The translations under genes were made by a program, and so were the position numbers. From the NCBI GenBank assembly GCA_958450365.1, contig CAUEEP010000920.1, positions 1,079,501 through 1,143,500 of the forward strand: a DNA stretch of 64,000 nucleotides. The letters are read 5' to 3'. This stretch comes from Mesorhabditis belari (taxonomy: Eukaryota; Nematoda; Chromadorea; Rhabditida; Rhabditidae). Positions 30,101 through 38,699 of this stretch are shown one piece after another (the stretch's first letter is position 1; every line of letters starts with the position of its first letter). The notes under the pieces were generated by a model. That model saw only the letters and a list, made by a program, of their open reading frames with translations. It did no database searches and had not been told where the DNA came from.

Positions 30101-31115
30101 CGAGTCGGAAGTCAGGTTAGAACTTGGTTTTCCCATACAAATTTCCATCAAAGGAAATAACTATAACTGTGCCCTGTAACTGTTCCCCATAACTGTTCCC
30201 TATAACCGTGCCCTATAACTGTGCCCTATAACTGTGCCCTATAACTGTGCCCTCTAAATGTGCCCTATAAATGTGCCCTATAAATGTGCCCTATAACTGT
30301 GCCCTATAACTGTGCCCTGTAACTGTCCCCTATAACTGTTCCCTATAACTATGCCCTGTAACTATGCCCTGTAACTGTGCGACCAAAGCCCTGAGCGGAT
30401 CCTCTTCTCAATCACTTGTCTTAAATAGTGTTGCACTTATAAATTAACCAGAAACGTTTTCTAAATCAATTTTTCGCGAGGAATTCGAATTTCTTACTTT
30501 TAAAACCGTATCTTTTATCTAAAACTACCAAAAATGCAGAAAATACAAGTACGGGAACTTTTGGCGCACCCTTTAAACCATCAATAGACTTAAATATCTA
30601 TAAATAATTAATTTTCAAGAGTTATTTCACTTTATAATTTAGTAATGGTGGTCGAATGGATGAATTTGATGAGTTTTGGCCTATCCGCTTTAGTCGAATG
30701 AAAATTTATGGAGAGGATTTGACAAGAGAGCAATTAGAAGTGAGATTGACTTAAAGAACTTTAAAATTGCAAAATCTTAGATCAAGAGAAAGGTTGACAA
30801 AGAGAACGAGATGAGAAATTGTCAATCAAAGTCAAATTTGACTCCGAAAAGTCGATTCGCTAATGCTATTGTTTTCATTAATCAGGTTTGGTTTGAAAAA
30901 CAAATTTCTGACCCTTAAACCTTTAGATCTTTCAAAGACTGAAGTCTTTCTCGAAATTTATCGCCTGCATTTGTCTTTCAACGGTGATTTATTTGGGTTA
31001 TTGTGTGACTTGCTGTATACCGTGTCTTTATCATTACACTTGTCGAAAGGGAAGCTTTTATCATAGACACAAGTTCGCTAGAAGTGTTGTGAGGTTAGTT
31101 TTTGAAAGTAAATAG
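27184..31115 (+). CDS. Multi-pass membrane protein, 363 aa, unknown family
   Basis: Eleven exons with closed phases: 27184-27208, 27274-27399, 27801-27881, 27918-28010, 28071-28162, 28895-28993, 29031-29138, 29244-29323, 29395-29496, 30643-30739, 30927-31115. Hydrophobic segments: LYALSFIVYVSNCLCDW (about 115), a segment rich in VITVVTG-MITGLLL, NFRVVFLVMIFHDLPMTIL, SLSTCTSLFWRLVMLYF, then a basic YRRMM-SSKKK cytoplasmic linker, and a final TM-like FIACICLSTVIYLGYCVTCC with a Cys-rich, basic tail. A multi-TM receptor/channel-like topology is possible, but no signature identifies it. Exon 1 is short and its ATG is the least certain part; exon 2 has an in-frame ATG at 27300. The last exon may instead splice at 31093 to an exon near 31973. 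Introns 5 and 9 hold a tRNA-like repeat and a 1.07-kb palindrome. Confidence 0.72.
27598..27720. repeat. Short tandem repeat GTATTCGAAATTGGA
   Basis: Imperfect copies of AGTATTCGAAATTGGAGTA in intron 2 of the membrane-protein gene. Confidence 0.75.
28500..28605 (-). pseudogene. tRNA-Gly-like SINE head
   Basis: The minus strand contains TTGCCACGCAGGCGAGC (GCC anticodon-arm-like) followed by GGGATCGATTCCCGGCCTACACC, a strong T-arm/B-box and acceptor-like 3' half. The plus strand carries GTGGTAGAATGCTCGCC, a Gly tRNA D-arm/A-box, so halves are scrambled relative to a real tRNA. Downstream 28610..28860 is a CAGG/CCTGG-rich tail. Confidence 0.6.
29529..30602. repeat. 1.07-kb palindrome with minisatellite in both arms
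   Basis: The ends TATAGATATTTAAGTCTATTG and complement are near-perfect inverted, and pairing continues through GGGTGCGCCAAAAGTTCCCG, GAAGAGGATCCGCTCAGG and GTCGGAAGTCAGGTTAGAAC. Each arm contains a 13-bp array of GTTATAGGGCACA or its complement, longer in the right arm. The spacer is about 100 bp near 29990..30060. It lies in intron 9 of the membrane-protein gene. No reading frame suggests a transposase; a foldback transposon is the likely origin. Confidence 0.9.
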
Positions 31116-31189
31116 AAAGAAATTTAGAAAAGTAAGTTAAAAATAATAAGTTATATGTAATCTTTGTTGTCCATCTATCAAAATAACTA

Positions 31190-31900
31190 TTAAGCTGTCC
31201 AGAAAGTCGAAATGACCTCGTATTTTCATTGAAAAATAACAAATTCATCAATTAACCTGGTTTTCTTTTAATAAAAAGTGTTTATTGTTAAATTTTTCGA
31301 TCTTTTAAGTCAATTTTCGATCTTTTTAAGTCAATTTTCGATCTTTTTAAGTCAATTTCCATCCAATTTCAAAGCAAATTCGAGAGTGAAGGCACTTGTT
31401 TTTCGTAAAAAAACCTCGACGAAGAAATTGGCTGAATGAATTTCTCTGAAAATTTGGCTATATACTAAACTTTTTGTGCTTTATCTTTTATCTATTGACA
31501 CCAAGATAGGTTTCCTTAGCTAAAGTGGCTTAAACTTAAGCCTAAACCACATCATCCGTCGCTCTTTTTGACTACCCCACTTGACGCTCCCAAAAAACTG
31601 GAATTCAGCTGAAATTTTGGTTATAATCGTAACTTTTTGTGCTTTATTCTTTATCTATTGACACCAAGATAGGTTTCTTTAGCTAAAGTGTATCTAAAAC
31701 GCATCATCCGTCGCTCTTTTTGACTACCTCATTTGAGGCTCCCAAAAAATCCAGATATAAGACATTTGAAATCCGTTTTAATGTTATTTTGCAGAAAAAT
31801 AATTGGCCTTTCTAATGGAAAAAACTGTAGTTCTGTTGGTAAATTTCTTGGTTTTAAACAGAAGTACGAAAGGAATGAAAAGACTTTTTGGACAGTCTAA
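31190..31900. mobile_element. Non-autonomous mariner-like element, about 710 bp
   Basis: Terminal repeats TTAAGCTGTCCAGAAAGTC and (reverse) TTAGACTGTCCAAAAAGTC, as in mariner-type ends. The interior contains two tandem copies of about 165 bp (31450..31610 and 31611..31745) sharing TCTATTGACACCAAGATAGG and GCATCATCCGTCGCTCTTTT-like blocks. No transposase. Confidence 0.7.
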
Positions 31901-32019
31901 TATATGAGAAATCAGTCATCAAAGTCCGTCAGTCATCAAAGACTAACTTCATTTACTCTTTTAAAATTATAGATGTAAGTTTAATATGTAAAAACATGGG
32001 TAAAGCAAAGCCAGAGCCC

Positions 32020-32118
32020 GGCCAGGTCCAGGTCTAACCAGGTCCAGGTCTAACCAGGTCCAGGTCTAACCAGGTCCAGGTCTGACCAGGTCCAGGTCTG
32101 ACCAGGTCCAGATCTAAC
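32020..32118. repeat. 17-bp minisatellite (CCAGGTCCAGGTCTRAC)n
   Basis: About six tandem units; TAAC and TGAC variants. Confidence 0.9.
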
Positions 32119-32267
32119 TGCTGAAGCCAGTACTTTTTGTAAGTCAGTCAAAGCAAGATCAGACCAAAAGCTTGAACAACTCTGGCTCCAACTCATTGAG
32201 TCATTGAGAGTCATTGAGATGGCCTAAATTGCTAAAACCCTCCCAATTCAACAAATCCTTCAGATAC

Positions 32268-33483
32268 ATGTCATCTTCATATCATTATTTCCTTTTTTAC
32301 TTCTCTATTGCTTTAACCACTGTGCTCCTATCGATGAATGTCACTTTGATTAGCTCTGTGCATATTCTCGGCAACAATCAATTGCCACCAGAAATCAGTC
32401 AGGTAAGCTAAAGAAAGGAAACTTTCACCGTGAATTTTTCAGCTTTGTATCTCGATTGACTTCAGAAACAAGGCAATTGTAGCCTCGATTGAGCCGGAGT
32501 TTATCTTTGGCGTCAAAACAAAGAAAGCGATTTGCAAACCAATTTGGGAGAATCGAGCGCTAGGTGAATTTGATTATCAAATTTTGAAGCTGAAGAATCG
32601 TTGAACAATGTCAATAATGTTTTAGGAATTGGTTTGAGTCGAAAGAAAGCCGGTCCCTGGCAGACTCGTTTATTCGTCGAAAAGGAGGAGATGCTGGTGA
32701 GGCTATCGGACATTTGATAAGCCCCGCGCCTTTTCCCATTGGCAATCCAACTTTGAACTCAAACATCTTAGTGTTAGATTGACCAATTTCAAGATTCTTG
32801 GTATCATTAGATGCACCAAGTCTTTCTCTATCGATTGGTATAAAAACTATTTAAATTGGACAGCCCAAAACCAAGATATTCGAGCTCAAGCTTAGAGTGC
32901 CAATGGCAAAGCGGCGCGGCGCGTATAAAAGGTCCGTCACCCCGCCCCTTCGCCATTGGCAATCCAACTTTGAGCTCAAATAGCTTGGTGTTGGGCTCTC
33001 CAATTTCAATATTCTTGATATCATTAGATGCGCCAAGTCTTTCCCTGTCCATTGGTATAAAAACAATCTAAATTGGACAGCTTAATACCAAGAAATTTTG
33101 AGCTTAAAGTTGGATTGCCAATGGCAAAGGGGCGGGCCGCGTCTCAAATGTCCTTGCTTGCATTTGATTCACCAAAAAGTGTTCTCATTCTTGATTTCAG
33201 TTAGAACCCAACTCAACTCAACTAATCAATTCACAATCACTTCAAAACCCTTTCCAGGCAATCTCCACCGAAATCTTCTTCAATCACACGATTCAACGAG
33301 AGCCGGTCATGGTGCTTTTCTATGATTTTGCGATATTGAAAGATATTGATAATGAAAAATCACATTGTCTTCGCAAAAATGACACTGGATGGTAAGACAA
33401 ATTTTGAAAGAAAACGTCAATTTTGCAGGTCATTTATATTGGACTTATCTCCATTACCGTTGGCCTTATTTTCAAGGATGTGA
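32268..33483 (+). CDS. Small single-pass membrane or secreted protein, 171 aa
   Basis: Five exons (32268-32402, 32443-32563, 32626-32696, 33258-33391, 33429-33483), phases closed. The ATG follows CCTTCAG by four bases, a likely trans-splice site. The N-terminus has one hydrophobic stretch (YFLFYFSIALTTVLLSMNVTLI), either an uncleaved signal anchor or a signal peptide. The rest is a moderately charged domain with FRNKAIVASIEPEFIFGVKT, WQTRLFVEKEE and PVMVLFYDF, ending FSRM. I do not recognise the family. A fragment of exon 2 with its donor recurs inverted at 33885..33952. Intron 3 is swollen by a pair of palindromic repeats. Confidence 0.65.
32719..33140. repeat. Two tandem palindromic MITE-like units in intron 3
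   Basis: Unit 1 (32719..32925) and unit 2 (32938..33140) each begin CCCCGC-like plus CATTGGCAATCCAACTTTGA and end with the inverse, GCCAATGGCAAAG.GGCG. Each has GGTATAAAAAC in the centre, and GCGTATAAAAGG lies at the junction of the two. They are about 200 bp each and nearly the same as one another. Confidence 0.8.
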
Positions 33484-33724
33484 TCGGAATATTGTTGATA
33501 TAGAGAAAAGGTTAGTTCATGAGAACATGAACACGTTCTGTGCTTTGACAAAACGCACACTTTCTGGCGTATTTAATGAACTTGTACAGTTCATAGACTT
33601 GATTAAAGCGTCTAAAGATCTGGCCCAGAAAAGCTCCCGTAATCTCAGACATTCGGTGAGCTGGGTCCCAGCTCACCAAATGAAATGAGCCATAGACGTT
33701 AGAGATAAGTCTTTAGCCTCAGGC

Positions 33725-33808
33725 TTAAAGGCTTAGGCTTAGGCTTAGGCTTAGGCTTAGGCTTAGGCTTAGGCTTAAGCTTAGGCTTAGGCTTAGGCTT
33801 AGGCTTGT
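33725..33808 (+). repeat. Interstitial telomere-type array (TTAGGC)n
   Basis: About 13 hexamers of TTAGGC with one TTAAGC variant, reading G-rich strand on plus. A three-unit stub recurs at 38176..38196. This array is more homogeneous than the one at 6989..7160, which points to a separate origin. Confidence 0.9.
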
Positions 33809-33884
33809 GCGCGCACCGGGGAAAAATGGTTACTTGATGTAGTAGATGTAATAAACTGTAATAAACAAAAACTTGATAATGAAA

Positions 33885-33952
33885 CTCACCTAGCGCTCGA
33901 TTCTCCCAAATTCGTTTGCGAATAGCTTTCTTTGTTTTGACGCCAGTAGATA
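33885..33952 (-). pseudogene. Inverted partial copy of exon 2 of the small membrane-protein gene
   Basis: The minus strand reads GVKTKKAIRKRIWENRALG followed by the donor GTGAGTTT. The gene at 32443..32563 reads GVKTKKAICKPIWENRAL G then GTGAAT. Only this end of the exon is present; flanks do not match. Confidence 0.8.
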
Positions 33953-35422
33953 GTAGGTTAGGATACGAAGTAGCTTCTCAAGGTTTCGAATCTTCTCACT
34001 CTTTTTTTTTGTAAACAGTTTTTATGGTGGCTCTCATAGCTTTAGCTTTAGTCTTTAAGTCTTTTCAAGTCACATATATATCACAAATCACAAATTGTTT
34101 AGTATAAAAACTTTATAGCTTAATAACTTTAACAAAAAACAAACAAAATGATGCAAGCGATTAAACACAAATTAACAGATGTGACAACAATTAATAAAGT
34201 GATCAAAACATAGTTTAACATCAAATCGAGCACAACGCATCAGCTCCAGAATGTTTGTGCCACAGGAAATACAGAATAGATTTCCAAAAAAGAAAAAATG
34301 AGCAGATTCAAAGCCTCAAGTAGCTACTCCGTATCTTAACCGACTAGCCACTACATCCATTTTCACGTACTGCGCGCGTAAGCCTTATGGCCAACTTATG
34401 GCCAAGAGTGGCCAACTTTTTTGCTAAATTGTACGTGATTCAGAATTTCGAATATCTCATTTTGCAAGAACGGATGAGATATTCGAAATCAGCGTAAAAT
34501 TCTGCGTCGGATGGTCTATGACTCATTTCATTTGATGAGCTGGATAGATCGGAATTAATTAGATGAATGTGAAAATTTAGATTATTTAGATTATTTAGAT
34601 TAATCACTTTTTTAGCTTTTTTAGATTGATCGACTGTAAAGGAATCTCATTGAACTTAAAGCCTAAATAAATTGTTTGATGAGCTGAATGCTTTGCTTAG
34701 ACAGAGAAGAGCTTTTCATGTATTCGGACACAAAAAAAGCACAATTCATTGGATTGTTTTTATTGGATTGTTGCAGATTTAGGTCTAAAAATGTTTTGAA
34801 AAGATAAAAGCTCGACTAAAACAATCGATTGGCAGCATTTCTTTTATCATAACTTTTAATCTGAGTCAAATCTCTGTGATTTCAAAATGTCATAAAGTAG
34901 AAATTTTTTCTGTATGAATCAAATGAGCAGTACCACACCCAATCACTTAAAATTCCCCAAAACAAATAGGTAAATCTAAAATTTCGGCTCTGACTCAGTC
35001 AAATCCTATTCTATTTGTATGGTTTTGTTCTGTCCGATTTTTTCCCCAAAAAGAGCGGTTGTAAACGAGCAACTATCAGCAAAAATAAGGAGACAAGCAG
35101 AAAGCGAAGAATTAGAGAGATGATGCAAAGAAATCCCATTCCTACAGATGCCTCATCAATTCAAATCTCACCAGATTCTCTCAGGATTTCTGAGTCAACG
35201 TATTTTAGTATCGAGATTAGAAAATGGTGATTTAAAAAGTGAAATCGAAGATGAGTTAGCGAGAATTGTCATTCAGATCTTTTTTAGCTATTATTGGGTT
35301 GGTGAATTGAATCCATTTGCCTAGGTTTGCCTCTTACTTCTTGCTTTTTATTAGCTATGAATTCTGTATAACTTTTTGATCAAGCTCGCAGAAAGTGAAT
35401 TCAAATCAAAAGCATTTATAAT

Positions 35423-35957
35423 TATTGGGTTGGTGAATTGAAAACTGCGGGACTTTGAACTAAAATTAGTTCAACATAAACAATTCAACAAAACCATCAA
35501 TTCATCCCAAATAATTTCCATTATTATTGACGACTTCTGCCCATTTTATAGGCAATTTTTCTTTCCTCTTTCGTAGTAGGATTTTGGTTGGTGTGTGAGA
35601 CAAGTGGGAGACTCGAAAATGGAGGACTGGAGATGTCAGCTGTCAGCCAAGTTTAAGCACTTTCTTCAAAAGAAACCCATTTTGGTGTCAATAGAAAAGT
35701 TGTAGAGAATCAAAAATTAAGCTTATAGCCAAATTTCCAAAAAGATTCATTCAGTAGTTTCGCTTAAAATGCAAGTTTTGTTGCAGGTTTTGGTGAAAAT
35801 TCGTAAATTTGGCATTTCTTGAAAACCAGTTTTTGAATCGTTCTGAAAATTTGGATATAAGCTTGATTTTTGATTCTCTACAACTTTCTTTTAAAGAAAG
35901 TGCTCAAACTGTCACATATGACAATAGCCGGCAGTTTTCAATTCACCAACCCAATAT
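35423..35957 (-). mobile_element. Complete mariner-derived MITE with internal hairpin
   Basis: Both ends are present: TATTGGGTTGGTGAATTGAA at left and its inverse at right, with TA flanks. On the minus strand next to the left end are the codons of the transposase tail (KW-EVVNNNGNYFE-like). The right two-thirds is the same palindrome as at 4640..4910 (GAGCACTTTCTTCAAAAGAA and inverse). It is non-autonomous. Confidence 0.85.
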
Positions 35958-36357
35958 ATACAAAGTCCAGATGAATCTGGTAAACCAGTTTTCAATTTCA
36001 CAATTTTCTCTACAGACTTTAAGTCTTTTCCCTAAAAGTTAAGCTTTCTTTGTTTAATATTGAATGCTTGATGCTTTTAAGTTTGCAGATTGGTGATAAA
36101 TCAATGACAATTCAAATAATTCAAACTGGAATACTGTAGATTGATATAGAGAAGAGATCTTTATCTAACGAGATCGATTTTTCTCAAGTACAGCCAATGT
36201 TAGGCCTGGTTTTAAAGAATAAACAGCTCTCTGATGCACCCAAAGCTTTATTGTAGCCAAAGCGATGGTTGGAGTAGAAATTAGAATTGAATTCAGTGCA
36301 CCGGCAAAGACTAGATCGGTTGATCAGTCCAGGAGCAAGATCTAAGCCTTGGCCTGG

Positions 36358-36540
36358 CCTGGTTTTACCTGGCTTTGCCTGGCTTTACGCTTTACCTGGC
36401 TTTACCTGGCTTTACCTAGCTTTACCTGACCATGCCTACCTGACCATGCCTACCTGACCATGCCTACCTGACCATGCCTACCTGACCATGCCTACCTGAC
36501 CATGCCTACCTGGCCATGCCTACCTGGCCATGCCTACCGT
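36358..36540. repeat. Two adjacent short minisatellites
   Basis: Copies of TTACCTGGCT (36358..36425) lead into about nine copies of GACCATGCCTACCT (36426..36540). Confidence 0.9.
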
Positions 36541-36656
36541 ACACAGATCAGACCGTAGCCTCAAACCCAAGCATAGCTTTTCTAATGAAAGCAATTAAAT
36601 CTTTCAAATCACCCCCAAAAACATTGTCTGATATCACTTCCGTATCCCATTCTTGC

Positions 36657-36747
36657 AGAGACAAAAGATTGACAGGCGACAACTTTCTTATGCGACAAAA
36701 CACAGCTTATTGGCGCCATTTTATCGTAATAAAGAAGCACTTTGGGT
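36657..36747 (+). other. Possible orphan exon (plus)
   Basis: Between TTCTTGCAG and GTGAGC an open stretch reads IDRRQLSYATKHSLLAPFYR then NKEALW. No neighbour exon in the right phase was found, so it may be a gene relic. Confidence 0.2.
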
Positions 36748-36812
36748 GAGCTTAATCATCAAAAATTTCCGCAAATATCAACTCATTTCCGATCACAATT
36801 GGGGATAAAGTT

Positions 36813-36953
36813 TTAAGATTTACTAGCGATTGAATCATTTCTTGATTTTTCGTTTTCAATATCAGTAGTAGTCTTCTCGGAGACTGTCTCACCCAGCTTA
36901 CAATCAGACTTTTGTCGATAAGCCTCTTTCAGTAAAGAGAGCTCATCTCCGGA
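36813..36953 (-). other. Possible terminal exon (minus)
   Basis: After GTTTGTAG a 46-codon frame reads SGDELSLLKEAYRQKSDC then a Glu/Thr/Lys-rich tail and a stop. Charged composition suggests a cytoplasmic C-terminus. No upstream exon could be identified within 400 bp. Confidence 0.3.
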
Positions 36954-37265
36954 CTACAAACCGATTTTTTACGTCTTTCGGAAGCGACCACTGTCCCTTT
37001 TTTCTCTTTAAGCCTAGGTTTTCTCGTAAAATTGAGCCAAAAACTTGTTGGGATGATTTCAGGGAAATGATTTTTAAAGGAAAAATGGTTCTTGTTGTAA
37101 GATCCAGAGGCATAATCGATTGTTGCTTTTTCTTAGAGGCAGAATTTTAAATCATTGGCTTAGTTGCACAGTTTTTAACTTTTCCTTGCACTTATTAATG
37201 TTTTTGGCATTTTCTTTGATCGATTCTAACCTTATAAGCTATTTTCGAGAGTTTAACTTTTGATA

Positions 37266-37965
37266 TGGAGGGTTTAAACACTTAGAAGGGTTTAAACGGA
37301 TGGTTTAAACACCCAGAAGGGTTTAAACGGATGGTTTAAACACCCAGAAGGGTTTAAACGGATGGTTTAAACACCCAGAAGGGTTTAAACGGATGGTTTA
37401 AACACCCAGAAGGGTTTAAACGGATGGTTTAAACACCCAGAAGGGTTTAAACGGATGGTTTAAACACTTAGAAGGGTTTAAACGGATGGTTTAAACACCC
37501 AGAAGGGTTTAAACGGATGGTTTAAACACTTAGAAGGGTTTAAACGGATGGTTTAAACACTTAGAAGGGTTTAAACGGATGGTTTAAACACCCAGAAGGG
37601 TTTAAACGGATGGTTTAAACACCCAGAAGGGTTTAAACGGATGGTTTAAACACCCAGAAGGGTTTAAACGGATGGTTTAAACACTTAGAAGGGTTTAAAC
37701 GGATGGTTTAAACACCCAGAAGGGTTTAAACGGAGGTTTAACCCCAGAAGGGTTTAAACGGATGGTTTAAACACCCAGAAGGGTTTAAACGGATGGTTTA
37801 AACACTTAGAAGGGTTTAAACGGATGGTTAAACACTTAGAAGGGTTTAAACGGATGGTTTAAACACCCAGAAGGGTTTAAACGGATGGTTTAAACACCCA
37901 GAAGGGTTTAAACGGATGGTTTAAACACCCAGAAGGGTTTAAACGGATGGTTTAAACACCCAGAA
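37266..37965. repeat. 31-bp minisatellite with two GTTTAAAC palindromes per unit
   Basis: About 22 copies of GGATGGTTTAAACACCCAGA + AGGGTTTAAAC. Units differ almost only by ACCC or ACTT before AGAA. Each unit contains the 8-bp palindrome GTTTAAAC twice, so single strands can form regularly spaced short hairpins. Confidence 0.95.
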
Positions 37966-38193
37966 ATAAGTTCGTTTCAAAGCGGACATTGTGCTGAGTT
38001 CAAATCCTCAATTCACTCAGTTCATTGTGATCTAAAATGGTCGAAAACTATCCGAAACGATCGAAAACGCTCAAAACGATCGAAAACGATCCAAAACTAT
38101 CTCAAATAGCCAAAACGCATCCCTTCTGCCACTTGATTCTATACTTTTTGACAGTTCGCTTGTAAATGATTAGCTCAGGCTTAGGCTTAGGCT

Positions 38194-38247
38194 TAGCCCA
38201 CGAGGTTCGGGTGAAATCCATTGAGAAATGGATCGGCAACGATTGCC
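38194..38247 (+). pseudogene. Duplicate of the 5' end of the vWA gene
   Basis: CCCACGAGGTTCGGGTGAAA through ATGGATCGGCAACGATT is repeated from 38667..38716 but is followed by unrelated sequence. It contains the 5' UTR and the first six codons only. Confidence 0.75.
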
Positions 38248-38699
38248 TAAATTACTTGTACTAAAAGTGATGCTATTTTGAACGCAAAGTACATTTCAGT
38301 ACATTTCAAAGTACATTTTACAAAGTACTTTTCTGAAACTACTGAATTTTTATGAAAACTAAAGTAATCAATGTGATCAAAGACCTCTTACTGACCTAGC
38401 AACTGGCTCAAGAGTTCGATTTGGCTCAAGAGTTCGATTTGACTCAAGAATTTCACTGACACTCTCCAATTCTCGAAGTACAACCCATTTTCCTTTCCTT
38501 TGTGCCCCGCTGATTCACTATTTCTAATTACCAGTGTAATTTCGGACAAAGATTCCCGCTTCACTTACAACTTTTATGTGAATTCCATTGGTGATAAAAA
38601 TTTGCGGTTTTGGTTACCGAAATAGAGTGTAATTTTCTGTAATCAACTGTAATTTTCAGGAATTTGGCCCACGAGGTTCGGGGTGAAATCCATTGAGAA

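Larger units (their letters stand above)
31116..32267. other. Intergenic: MITE plus minisatellite
   Basis: Holds the element 31190..31900 and the array 32020..32118. The remainder is AT-rich without a gene. Confidence 0.7.
33484..38699. other. Repeat-rich intergenic region
   Basis: Carries the pseudogene, telomere-like arrays, mariner element, minisatellites and candidate exons listed below. 34000..35400 is AT-rich without a supported feature except a hairpin around 34446..34485 (CGAATATCTCATTTT and inverse). 33655..33685 holds GGTGAGCTGGGTCCCAGCTC, a palindrome. Confidence 0.6.

Noticed and set aside
33389..33688. Frame continuing past the last exon of the small membrane-protein gene
   Set aside because: It starts in an intron; the spliced frame stops at 33483.
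37266..37965. CRISPR-like regular repeat
   Set aside because: Units are contiguous with no unique spacers, and the genome is eukaryotic.
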